A stretch of 22,793 nt of DNA from an uncultured Pelagibacteraceae bacterium (GTDB taxonomy: Bacteria > Pseudomonadota > Alphaproteobacteria > Pelagibacterales > Pelagibacteraceae): assembly GCA_902608305.1 (NCBI GenBank), contig CACLNK010000010.1, positions 1 to 22,793 of the forward strand. Direction: 5' to 3'. The position numbers and the translations under genes are program-made. The notes beneath the pieces were generated by a model. That model had not been told where the DNA came from. It worked only from the letters and a program-made list of their open reading frames with translations, and did not search any database. Shown here one piece after another: positions 15,557 to 22,702 of this stretch (position 1 is the first letter of the stretch; every line of letters starts with the position of its first letter).

Positions 15557-16484
15557 AGTCTTGATATCAGATTCAATGAGCAATGTTGCTCAAAAAATAT
15601 TTGAGAAAAATAAAATTTCGGTCGATGTAAAAACTGGTTTATCTGAAGAAGAAATTATAAAAATTATTCCTGAATACGATGGCATGGTTGTTAGATCAGC
15701 TACAAAAGTAACAAAAAATATAATTTTAGCTGCTAAAAAATTAAAAGTTATAGGCAGAGCTGGGGCTGGCGTAGACAACATTGATGTACCTATAGCAAAA
15801 GAAAACAATATGCTAGTTATGAATACACCTGGAGGAAATGCTAATGCTACAGCAGAACATGCATTCGCATTGATCATGTCAGTATTAAGAAAAACACCTT
15901 TTGCAAATGAAACAACTCATAAAGGACAATGGGAAAAAAAAAATATTAAAGGAACAGAACTTTCAAAAAAAACTCTTGGAATAGTAGGTTTTGGAAATGT
16001 AGGAGTTAGATTAAGTAATTTGGTTAAAGGTTTTGATATGAATATTTTGGTTAACTCTAAATCTTTAGAATCAAGAAAAAAAGATTATCCTCATGTTAAA
16101 AATGTTAGTTTTGAAGATTTAATCAGCAACAGTGATATTATAAGTTTTCACTGTAAAGCAACAAAGGATGGCAAACCTTTAATAACTAAAGAGCATTATA
16201 AAAAAATGAAACCCACAGCTTATATAATTAATGCAGCACGTGGCAATATAGTTGATGAAAAAGATTTAAACGAAGCTTTGAATGAAAATTTAATTGCAGG
16301 AGCTGCATTAGATGTTTATTCAAAAGAACCAGCTAAAGAAAATGTTTTATTTAATAACCCAAAAGCAATATTAACCCCACACATAGCAGCATCAACTACA
16401 GAAGCTTCAATAGTAGTTGCTGAAATGGTTGCTAATCAGATATCAGATTTTTTATTAAATGGAGTTAAAATTAATACAGTCTAA
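15549..16484 (+). CDS. serA: short-form D-3-phosphoglycerate dehydrogenase (SerA-like, no ACT domain)
   Basis: This 311-residue enzyme probably performs the first committed step of serine synthesis, oxidising 3-phosphoglycerate to 3-phosphohydroxypyruvate with NAD. It has RAGAGVDNID (70-79), the Rossmann GFGNVG (147-152), and the catalytic triad Arg231 in AARG, Glu260 in SKEP and His278 in TPHIA. The block NTPGGNANATAEHA (92-105) is characteristic of SerA proper. It stops at the end of the substrate/NAD domains: the roughly 200 further residues (intervening and ACT domains) of the usual alphaproteobacterial SerA are absent, so serine feedback through an ACT domain is not expected. Overlap with serC supports the assignment. 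A second family member lies at 3260-4207 but lacks the GAGVDNID block. Confidence 0.87.
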   Translation: MPKVLISDSMSNVAQKIFEKNKISVDVKTGLSEEEIIKIIPEYDGMVVRSATKVTKNIILAAKKLKVIGRAGAGVDNIDVPIAKENNMLVMNTPGGNANATAEHAFALIMSVLRKTPFANETTHKGQWEKKNIKGTELSKKTLGIVGFGNVGVRLSNLVKGFDMNILVNSKSLESRKKDYPHVKNVSFEDLISNSDIISFHCKATKDGKPLITKEHYKKMKPTAYIINAARGNIVDEKDLNEALNENLIAGAALDVYSKEPAKENVLFNNPKAILTPHIAASTTEASIVVAEMVANQISDFLLNGVKINTV

Positions 16485-16602
16485 TTTATTTGTTCATTAA
16501 AAGTAGCAAAAGACCTTCAAAATCTATTATTTTTCATTACAAATCATTAGCTGGTTTTGTTGCGTATGATTTTAAGTAGTAATAAAATTTATAAAAAAAT
16601 AA

Positions 16603-17514
16603 ATGAAACAAGTAGACGGAATTGAAATTTTTGAAGATGAAAAAACAAAAAGGATCATTAATTTAAAAATAGGAGACGAAATCCTTGATAAATTAATTTT
16701 TCCTTTTAACAAATTCAATATTACAGCTCTTGAATACAAACCTTTTACTCGATTTACTATTGCAAAAAGTTTGGATGATTTAACTTCAAATAAATTAAGC
16801 GAGTTAATGAATTCAATTATAAGAGATAGAAATACAGGATGTTTTGTAATAGGTCCTAAAAAAATTAATTCTAAAATAGATGATAATTTTTTAGTAAAAC
16901 TTTCAACTGCTATTGCACATCTAATTGGAATTCCAAATCATGATTCTATGGCTGGAAAATATTATGCAAGATTTTTTGTAAAACATAAGGATGACAGCGA
17001 CTCTTATTTAAGAAAAGCTTATACCAATATGGATCTTCACACTGACGGCACTTATGTAAAAGAAAAAACTGATTGGTTGTTAATGACAAAAATTGAAGAA
17101 AAAAATGCTGAAGGCGGAGAAACAACTATGCTCCATTTGGATGATTGGGAGCATTGTGAAGACTTATTTAATGACCCAGTAGGTAGACAAAATTTTATAT
17201 GGGGATCTCCAAAAAGTAAAAATGTTGACTACAATGTTGAACACCCAGTTTTCTCGGTGGATGAAGAAGGAAGAGCCCAAATATCTTATATTGATCAATT
17301 TCCAGAACCAAAAAGTATGGATCAAGGTAATTTTTTACAAAGATTATCCGATGGACTTGAGGAAAGTAAAAATAAGGTAATTATTAAACTTCCAGTAGGA
17401 TCAGCAATTATTGCTAATAATTATTTTTGGCTTCACGGTAGAAAACCTTTCAAAGAAAATAAAGATTTAACTAGAGAATTGTTAAGAATTAGAGGTTCCT
17501 TTTTTAATAATTAA
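16603..17514 (+). CDS. glaH: glutarate 2-hydroxylase, CsiD/GlaH family Fe(II)/2-oxoglutarate dioxygenase
   Basis: This 303-residue protein matches E. coli CsiD/GlaH along its length as I recall that sequence: ALEYKPFTRFTIAKSLDDL (42-60), LSTAIAHLIG, YYARFFVK, DSDSYLRK, DLHTDGTYV, LHLDDWEH, YIDQF, WLHGR, RELLRIRG. GlaH hydroxylates glutarate to L-2-hydroxyglutarate using Fe(II), oxygen and 2-oxoglutarate, late in lysine/5-aminovalerate breakdown. The iron ligands are His146, Asp148 and His278, and Arg291 is placed to bind 2-oxoglutarate. Length is close to the E. coli enzyme (325). The partner oxidase LhgO and the GabD/GabT enzymes that accompany it in E. coli are not in the window. It heads a run with a ProC-like reductase (17 bases later) and an ABC importer, which may bring in a related substrate. 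Confidence 0.9.
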   Translation: MKQVDGIEIFEDEKTKRIINLKIGDEILDKLIFPFNKFNITALEYKPFTRFTIAKSLDDLTSNKLSELMNSIIRDRNTGCFVIGPKKINSKIDDNFLVKLSTAIAHLIGIPNHDSMAGKYYARFFVKHKDDSDSYLRKAYTNMDLHTDGTYVKEKTDWLLMTKIEEKNAEGGETTMLHLDDWEHCEDLFNDPVGRQNFIWGSPKSKNVDYNVEHPVFSVDEEGRAQISYIDQFPEPKSMDQGNFLQRLSDGLEESKNKVIIKLPVGSAIIANNYFWLHGRKPFKENKDLTRELLRIRGSFFNN

Positions 17515-17531
17515 GTATAGAAATTAAAGTT

Positions 17532-18302
17532 ATGAAATTGGGTTTTATAGGAACTGGAAAAATTACATCATCTGTAGTCACAGGCATATGTAGATCAAAG
17601 ATATCTTTTAAAAAGATACTAGTGTCATCTAGAAATAGAAATGTTGCTAGAAAACTAAAAAAACAATTTAGAAAAGTATCTATTGCAAAAAACAATCAAG
17701 AAATAGTTAATTCTTGTAATTGGATTTTTTTGGCTGTTACTCCGCCTGTAGGTCAAAAAATTATTAAACATTTAAAATTTAGATCAAGCCAAACAATTAT
17801 TAGTTTTATTTCTACAATGACTTTACTTCAACTTAAAAAAGCCATTAAAGTGAAAGCAAAAATTGTAAGAGCAATACCACTACCACCAATTTCATTAAGA
17901 AAAGGCCCAGTTCCTGTTTTTCCACCCAATAAAAAAGTTAGAAACTTTTTTAATAAACTTGGAACAACAGTTGAGATTAAAAATGAAAAATTATCAAAAA
18001 ACTTTTGGGCTACTTCAGGAATGATGGCACCGTTTTACGAATTGTTGAACACAATGTCAAATTGGTTAGTTAAGCGTGGTGTTAAAAGAGATAAAGCTCA
18101 AAAATATATTACTTCTCTTTTTGTGGCATTATCTGAAGATGCTGCTGTAAATTCCAAAAAAGATTTAAAACATTTAGTAAAAGAATCCCAAACTCCAAGA
18201 GGACTTAACGAACAAGGGGTTAAAGAACTAAGAAAAGCTGGCTTCTATAGATCAACCGAAAAAACATTAAATAGTATTCTTAAAAGATTAAACAAAGTAT
18301 AA
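17532..18302 (+). CDS. divergent pyrroline-5-carboxylate reductase-like (ProC family) oxidoreductase
   Basis: This 256-residue NAD(P)-dependent enzyme has the ProC plan: N-terminal LGFIGTGKITSSVV (3-16) dinucleotide site, LAVTPP (67-72), a VRAIP segment (112-116) where ProC has R-MPN, then a helical dimerisation domain from about residue 155. It departs from true ProC in two active-site regions. RAIPLPPISLRKGP replaces the RAMPNTP phosphate/substrate loop, and the canonical SPGGTT motif before the last helix is replaced by SQTPRGLNEQG (219-229). The substrate may therefore not be pyrroline-5-carboxylate but another cyclic or acyclic imine. It lies between glaH and a LivG-type gene (6 bases away), so it belongs to a catabolic or transport operon and not to a proline-synthesis locus. 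The protein is rich in Lys and Arg. Confidence 0.75.
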   Translation: MKLGFIGTGKITSSVVTGICRSKISFKKILVSSRNRNVARKLKKQFRKVSIAKNNQEIVNSCNWIFLAVTPPVGQKIIKHLKFRSSQTIISFISTMTLLQLKKAIKVKAKIVRAIPLPPISLRKGPVPVFPPNKKVRNFFNKLGTTVEIKNEKLSKNFWATSGMMAPFYELLNTMSNWLVKRGVKRDKAQKYITSLFVALSEDAAVNSKKDLKHLVKESQTPRGLNEQGVKELRKAGFYRSTEKTLNSILKRLNKV

Positions 18303-18308
18303 TTTTCT

Positions 18309-19106
18309 ATGCAGTCAGATACAAATATTCTGCAAATAGATAATCTTTCAAAATATTTTGGTGGCTTGGCTGCCGTATCTAATTGCTCCATAAAAATAAA
18401 AAAAGGATCTATTACTGGAGTAATTGGACCCAATGGATCCGGAAAAACAACTTTATTTAATTTAATTGCTGGTAATTTAAAAACTTCTAAAGGAACTGTT
18501 TTATTTAATAATGAAAATATCACCGATGTTCCTGCTTATGAACTGTTTTCAAAAGGCTTACTTAGAACTTTTCAAATTGCTCACGAATTTACAAATTTAA
18601 CAGTACTTGAAAATTTAATGATGGTTCCAGGAAACCAATTAGGAGAAAGCATTGTTAACGCTTTATTAAAACCAGGTTTAGTAAATAAAGAAGAAGAACA
18701 AGTTAGAAAAAAAGCTTATGAAGTAATTGATTTTTTAAACCTTAAACATCTAGCAAATGAATTAGCAGGAAATCTGTCAGGTGGACAAAAAAAACTTTTA
18801 GAACTTGGAAGAACCATGATGGTAGATGCAAAATTAGTTTTATTAGATGAGGTAGGTGCAGGAGTAAACCGAACATTATTAAAAGAAATTGGAACTTCAA
18901 TTCAAAGATTAAATAAAGAAAAAGGTTATACGTTTTGCATGATTGAACACGATATGGATTTTATTAGCCGTTTATGTGACCCAGTTATTGTAATGGCCGA
19001 AGGTTCTGTTTTGTTTGAAGGAACTTCAGACGAAGTAAAAAAAAATGACCGAGTTATTGAAAGTTATTTAGGCAGACGTTCGATAACAGAGAAAGGAAAT
19101 AGTTAA
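18309..19106 (+). CDS. second HAAT-family ABC transporter ATP-binding protein, LivG type
   Basis: This 265-residue ATPase has Walker A GPNGSGKTT (40-48), the Q-loop in TFQIAHEF (87-94), signature LSGGQKK (156-162), Walker B VLLDE (177-181) and switch His214. After the Walker B Glu it reads VGAGVNR where most LivG have PxAGxNP, a variation seen in some relatives. The insert between Q-loop and signature and the ending VIESYLGRR mark it as LivG type. It starts a second transporter (order G, F, H, M) that differs from the first locus (H, TPR, M, G, F), so the two are paralogous systems and not a recent local duplication. No solute-binding protein accompanies it here. The TAA touches the next ATG. 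Confidence 0.92.
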   Translation: MQSDTNILQIDNLSKYFGGLAAVSNCSIKIKKGSITGVIGPNGSGKTTLFNLIAGNLKTSKGTVLFNNENITDVPAYELFSKGLLRTFQIAHEFTNLTVLENLMMVPGNQLGESIVNALLKPGLVNKEEEQVRKKAYEVIDFLNLKHLANELAGNLSGGQKKLLELGRTMMVDAKLVLLDEVGAGVNRTLLKEIGTSIQRLNKEKGYTFCMIEHDMDFISRLCDPVIVMAEGSVLFEGTSDEVKKNDRVIESYLGRRSITEKGNS

Positions 19107-19810
19107 TGGCATTTTTTGAAGGAAAAGAAATGACAGGAGGATATGGTGGTCCTGATATTATAACTTCTTGTACAGTGGATGTTAATAAAGGAGAGATTGT
19201 TGCTATTTTAGGACCTAATGGGGCTGGAAAATCTACTGCCATGAAAGCAATGCTTGGCTTGATTAATTTAAAATCTGGAACAGTTACAATTGATGGAAAA
19301 GATATTTCAAATTTATCTCCTCAGGATAGAGTTAGGCAGGGTATTTCTTTTGTTCCACAAACAAGAAATGTCTTTACTGGATTAAGTGTTAAAGAAAACC
19401 TAGAGATGGGAGCTTTTTTAAGAAAAGGTGATTTAGAAAAAGTTATTGAAGAAATTTATGAATTATTTCCCATCTTAAAAGAAAAACAATCACAACTCGT
19501 TGGAGAATTGTCTGGAGGTCAAAGACAACAAGTGGCTTTAGGAAGAGCATTAATGATAAAGCCTTCAGTACTAATGTTAGATGAACCAACAGCAGGTGTA
19601 TCACCAATTGTTATGGATGAATTATTTGATCACATAAAAAAAGTGAAACAAACAAATGTAGCCATAATAATGGTTGAACAGAATGCAAAGCAAGCACTTA
19701 GTATTTCTGATCGAGGTTATGTTTTAGTAACTGGAGAAAATAGATATTCAGGTACTGGAAAAGAATTATTAAACGACCCAAGAGTAAGAAGCTCTTTTTT
19801 AGGTGGATAA
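19106..19810 (+). CDS. second HAAT-family ABC transporter ATP-binding protein, LivF type
   Basis: This is a 234-residue LivF-like ATPase of normal length. Walker A GPNGAGKST is at 36-44, FVPQTRNVF (82-90) carries the Q-loop Gln, LSGGQRQ (135-141) is the signature, and LMLDE (156-160) followed by PTAGVSP is Walker B with the D-loop. The C-terminus DPRVRSSFLGG is the LivF hallmark. Its start overlaps the end of the LivG-type gene by one base, and the stop lies one base before the next ATG, so it is tightly coupled. Confidence 0.92.
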   Translation: MAFFEGKEMTGGYGGPDIITSCTVDVNKGEIVAILGPNGAGKSTAMKAMLGLINLKSGTVTIDGKDISNLSPQDRVRQGISFVPQTRNVFTGLSVKENLEMGAFLRKGDLEKVIEEIYELFPILKEKQSQLVGELSGGQRQQVALGRALMIKPSVLMLDEPTAGVSPIVMDELFDHIKKVKQTNVAIIMVEQNAKQALSISDRGYVLVTGENRYSGTGKELLNDPRVRSSFLGG

Positions 19811-19811
19811 T

Positions 19812-20822
19812 ATGGATTTTGTAAATGCGATAATATTGTTATTAAATTATATTATTGTTCCAGCTTTATCTTATGGCTCGCAACTAGCTCTTGGCGCTAT
19901 TTTTGTAACTTTAATTTATGGAATTCTAAGATTTGCAAACTTTGCAACAGGAGACATGATGTCTTTTGGTACTATGTTTGCAGTTTTGCTTACATGGTAT
20001 TTTCAATCACTTGGAATAAGTTTAGGAGTATTGCCAACAGCTTTACTCACCATTCCTTTTGCCATTATTATGATGATTTTATACATGCTGACTATAGACA
20101 AATTTGTTTTTAGTTATTATCGAATGAAGAAAAGTCCATCAGTAATGTTAGCCATGGTTAGTATTGGAGTAATGTTTGTAACTCAAGCAATTGTTAGAAT
20201 AATTATTGGTCCTTTTGATAGAAGATTTTTTGATGGTGAAAGATTTATTTTGAAAGCCAATGAATTTAAAGAAATGACAGGTCTAAATGAAGGATTAACA
20301 GTAAAATCAACTCAAGTACTAACAATAATTATAACTGCAATTGTTGTTTCAATATTATTTTGGTTCTTAAATAAGACAAAAACTGGGAAAAGCATGCGTG
20401 CTTATTCAGACAATGAAGATTTAGCTTTATTATCAGGAATTGATCCAAAAAGGGTAGTCATGATTACCTGGATGATAGCTGGAATTTTAGCAACGATAGG
20501 AGGTGTTTTGTATGGTTTAGATAAAAGTTTTAAACCATTTACTTATTTTAACAATATGCTTCCAATATTTGCAGCAGCAATTGTTGGCGGCATTGGAAAT
20601 CCCTTCGGAGCTTTCCTAGGCGGGTATGTAATAGCATTTTCAGAAATATTTATAACTTATGCATACAAGAAATTTTTTATGTATGTTCTTCCCGAAAGTA
20701 TGGAGCCCAATTCATTAATACAATTATTGTCTACTGATTATAAATTTGCAGTGTCCTTTTCAATTTTAGTGATAGTTTTACTATTTAGACCCTCGGGTAT
20801 TTTCAAAGGAAAAGTTTTATGA
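19812..20822 (+). CDS. second HAAT-family ABC transporter permease, LivH type
   Basis: This permease of 336 residues (from ATG 19812) has about eight to nine hydrophobic segments. It carries LRFANFATGDMMSFGTMF, the LivH N-A-GD--- block, and the ATPase-docking loop KSMRAYSDNEDLALLSGID. The late block AAAIVGGIGNPFGAFLGGY is typical. A GTG at 19803 in the same frame would add three residues and overlap the previous gene. I prefer the ATG because AGGTGG at 19801-19806 is a good ribosome site at the right distance. It is longer than ordinary LivH because of two extra periplasmic stretches (around FKEMTGLNEGL and ESMEPNSLIQLL). It shares ATGA with the next gene. Confidence 0.9.
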   Translation: MDFVNAIILLLNYIIVPALSYGSQLALGAIFVTLIYGILRFANFATGDMMSFGTMFAVLLTWYFQSLGISLGVLPTALLTIPFAIIMMILYMLTIDKFVFSYYRMKKSPSVMLAMVSIGVMFVTQAIVRIIIGPFDRRFFDGERFILKANEFKEMTGLNEGLTVKSTQVLTIIITAIVVSILFWFLNKTKTGKSMRAYSDNEDLALLSGIDPKRVVMITWMIAGILATIGGVLYGLDKSFKPFTYFNNMLPIFAAAIVGGIGNPFGAFLGGYVIAFSEIFITYAYKKFFMYVLPESMEPNSLIQLLSTDYKFAVSFSILVIVLLFRPSGIFKGKVL

Positions 20823-22189
20823 AGCAATATGCAAATGTAGTTACTGCTTATTTAATAATGATAGGACTTATAATTTTAGTAGGGGTTTTTCAGTCATGGA
20901 ATATAGCTTTAGCAATATTAAATTTTTGCTTAATTTCTGCAGTGATGACGATGGGAGCAAATATTCAATGGGGGTATGCAGGCTTAATAAATTTTGGAAT
21001 TATGGGTTTTACAGCCCTTGGCGGATTAGCAGCAGTTTTAATTTCGGTGCCACCTGTAAAAGAAGCTTGGCAGGTAGGTGGCCTAAGCATGTTGTTTTGT
21101 CTTGTTATAATTGTTTTAATTGTTTTTAGTGTTCGTTACGTTTTAAAAAATTTTAAAAATGCAAAAAGAAAAAATATTTATGTTGCAGCAATTATTATTG
21201 CAGGTTTAATTATTTTAAGGATAATTTCTGGTCCGGCCATAGATTCCATAGAAGCAGTTGAACCTGCTAAAACTGGTTTTTTAGGAGGATTGGGACTTCC
21301 AATAATATTCTCATGGATTGCAGGGGCATTTTTTGCAGCTGGTTTAGCATATATTATTGGTAAAGTTGCACTAGGACTTAGAGCAGATTATTTAGCAATT
21401 GCAACTTTGCTTATTTCTGAAATTGTAATAGCTGTCATTAAACATGAAGATTGGTTGGCAAGAGGGGTTAAAAATGTAATTGGGTTAAAAAGACCAGTTC
21501 CCTACGAAGTTGATCTACAAAGCGAACAATGGTTTATCAATTTGGTTGCAAAATGGAACAGCGGAACTTTAGATTTAATTTCTACTACTACAGAAAAACA
21601 AGCTGCACTTGCTCAATTAGTAATCGAGTCATCATCTGTATTTGTAAAACTTTGTTACTCTGGACTTTTTATAATTGTAGTAGCAATTTTATTAATTGTT
21701 ACTCAAAAAGCACTTTATTCTCCTTGGGGAAGAATGATGAGAGCCATAAGAGATAACGAAGAAGCTGCAAATGCAATGGGAAAAAATGTTGTTAAACAAC
21801 ACTTGTTAATTTTTGTCTTAGGCTCCGCAATTGTTGGAATTGCTGGAGCTATGATGGTTACACATGATGGATTATTTACTCCAGGAAGTTATCGACCTCT
21901 GAGATATACATTTTTAATATGGGTTATGGTTATAATTGGCGGAAGTGGAAATAATTTCGGAGCAGTACTGGGCGGTTTTGCAGTTTGGTTTTTATGGATT
22001 GAAGCAGCACCAATTGCTCTATTTTTAATAAATTTCTTTACTTATAGTCTTGCTGAAACAAATGCTTTTAAACTTCATTTGATAGAAAGTGTTCCATATT
22101 TTAGATTTTTAATGATGGGTATTGGACTTTTATTAATTATGCGCTATAGACCCAAAGGAATATTGCCTGAGAAAATTATTAAGCAATAA
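20819..22189 (+). CDS. second HAAT-family ABC transporter permease, LivM type, enlarged
   Basis: This 456-residue permease carries the LivM blocks NIQWGYAGLINFGIMGF (48-64), LRADYLAIATLLISE, the docking sequence MRAIRDNEEAANAMG, and VIIGGSGNNFGAVLGG near the end. It is about 100 residues longer than the LivM at 9372-10424. The extra length comes from an added pair of hydrophobic segments around residues 92-140 and a polar, presumably periplasmic stretch of about 55 residues after the DYLAIATL block (HEDWLARGVKNVIGLK through to the TEKQAALAQ region). This may shape specificity or receptor docking. It completes the second importer, whose binding protein must be encoded elsewhere. Confidence 0.9.
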   Translation: MKQYANVVTAYLIMIGLIILVGVFQSWNIALAILNFCLISAVMTMGANIQWGYAGLINFGIMGFTALGGLAAVLISVPPVKEAWQVGGLSMLFCLVIIVLIVFSVRYVLKNFKNAKRKNIYVAAIIIAGLIILRIISGPAIDSIEAVEPAKTGFLGGLGLPIIFSWIAGAFFAAGLAYIIGKVALGLRADYLAIATLLISEIVIAVIKHEDWLARGVKNVIGLKRPVPYEVDLQSEQWFINLVAKWNSGTLDLISTTTEKQAALAQLVIESSSVFVKLCYSGLFIIVVAILLIVTQKALYSPWGRMMRAIRDNEEAANAMGKNVVKQHLLIFVLGSAIVGIAGAMMVTHDGLFTPGSYRPLRYTFLIWVMVIIGGSGNNFGAVLGGFAVWFLWIEAAPIALFLINFFTYSLAETNAFKLHLIESVPYFRFLMMGIGLLLIMRYRPKGILPEKIIKQ

Positions 22190-22233
22190 TTGTCACATTG
22201 AAAAAATTTAAAATAGTTTGTATTAATAATCTT

Positions 22234-22605
22234 ATGAAAAAAATTTTAACATTAATTTTTGTACTTTTTACTTTTGAATCCATAGCAATAGAGAAAAAAA
22301 CCACTTTTACTGTAGAGGCATTTAATGAAGCCCAAAAAGCCGGTAAAACAATTGTTATTAATTCTTGGAATAAATCTTGTGGTACATGTGCTAGACAAAC
22401 AAAAATACTTAATGAAGCTCAAAAAGATTTTCCCGATGTTTTATTTTTAAGTTATGAGCAAACTAAACATAAAGATATTGCAAAATTATTGAATGTAAAT
22501 TTTTGGGCAACAATTATTATTTACAAGAATAGTAAAGAGGTTGTAAAAGAAATAGGAGTAACGAGTAAAAGTGACATATATTCTCTTATTAAAAAAGAGA
22601 TTTAA
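22234..22605 (+). CDS. exported thioredoxin-like protein with CGTC but no cis-proline
   Basis: This 123-residue protein starts with a signal peptide (MKKILTLIFVLFTFESIA) and continues as a compact thioredoxin fold. I chose the ATG at 22234 because an upstream in-frame TTG (22198) would place 12 polar residues before the signal peptide. The active site is CGTC at 49-52, preceded by NSWNKS where thioredoxins have a W-x-x-W/F pattern. The position of the conserved cis-proline, which packs on the redox site, reads F-W-A-T (90-93), so Ala92 replaces Pro. That is unusual and should affect substrate handling or allow metal/cluster binding. Its TAA overlaps a tiny membrane ORF. It lies 44 bases after the second importer and may be a separate unit. 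Periplasmic redox role inferred. Confidence 0.75.
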   Translation: MKKILTLIFVLFTFESIAIEKKTTFTVEAFNEAQKAGKTIVINSWNKSCGTCARQTKILNEAQKDFPDVLFLSYEQTKHKDIAKLLNVNFWATIIIYKNSKEVVKEIGVTSKSDIYSLIKKEI

Positions 22606-22673
22606 TGTATTACATTCTTTTCGGAATAGCACTTGGGCTTATTTTTTACCTTGCGGATAAATACATATTTTAG
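22605..22673 (+). CDS. putative 22-residue single-helix membrane peptide
   Basis: A short ORF starts at an ATG that overlaps the TAA of the thioredoxin-like gene (TAATG) and ends at TAG 22671-22673. The product would be one hydrophobic helix (starting MYYILFGIALGLIFYLAD) with a short DKYIF end. The coupling to the upstream stop and the clean transmembrane pattern argue for translation. It is so short that chance remains possible in AT-rich DNA. It has no recognised family. Confidence 0.4.
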   Translation: MYYILFGIALGLIFYLADKYIF

Positions 22674-22702
22674 TTTTTATTTAAAATAGGTATAGTCCAG
22701 TA

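Noticed and set aside
18484..18500. Similarity of the two liv ATPase/permease sets as a possible recent duplication
   Set aside because: Gene order, subunit lengths and motif details differ (LSFGQQK against LSGGQKK, DEP against DEV), so they are old paralogues.
19803..19811. GTG start for the second LivH-type permease
   Set aside because: It overlaps the previous gene and the ribosome-site-like AGGTGG fits the ATG at 19812 better.
22198..22233. TTG start that would lengthen the thioredoxin-like protein by 12 residues
   Set aside because: It would put a polar segment before a clear signal peptide; the ATG at 22234 gives a standard lysine-plus-hydrophobic start.
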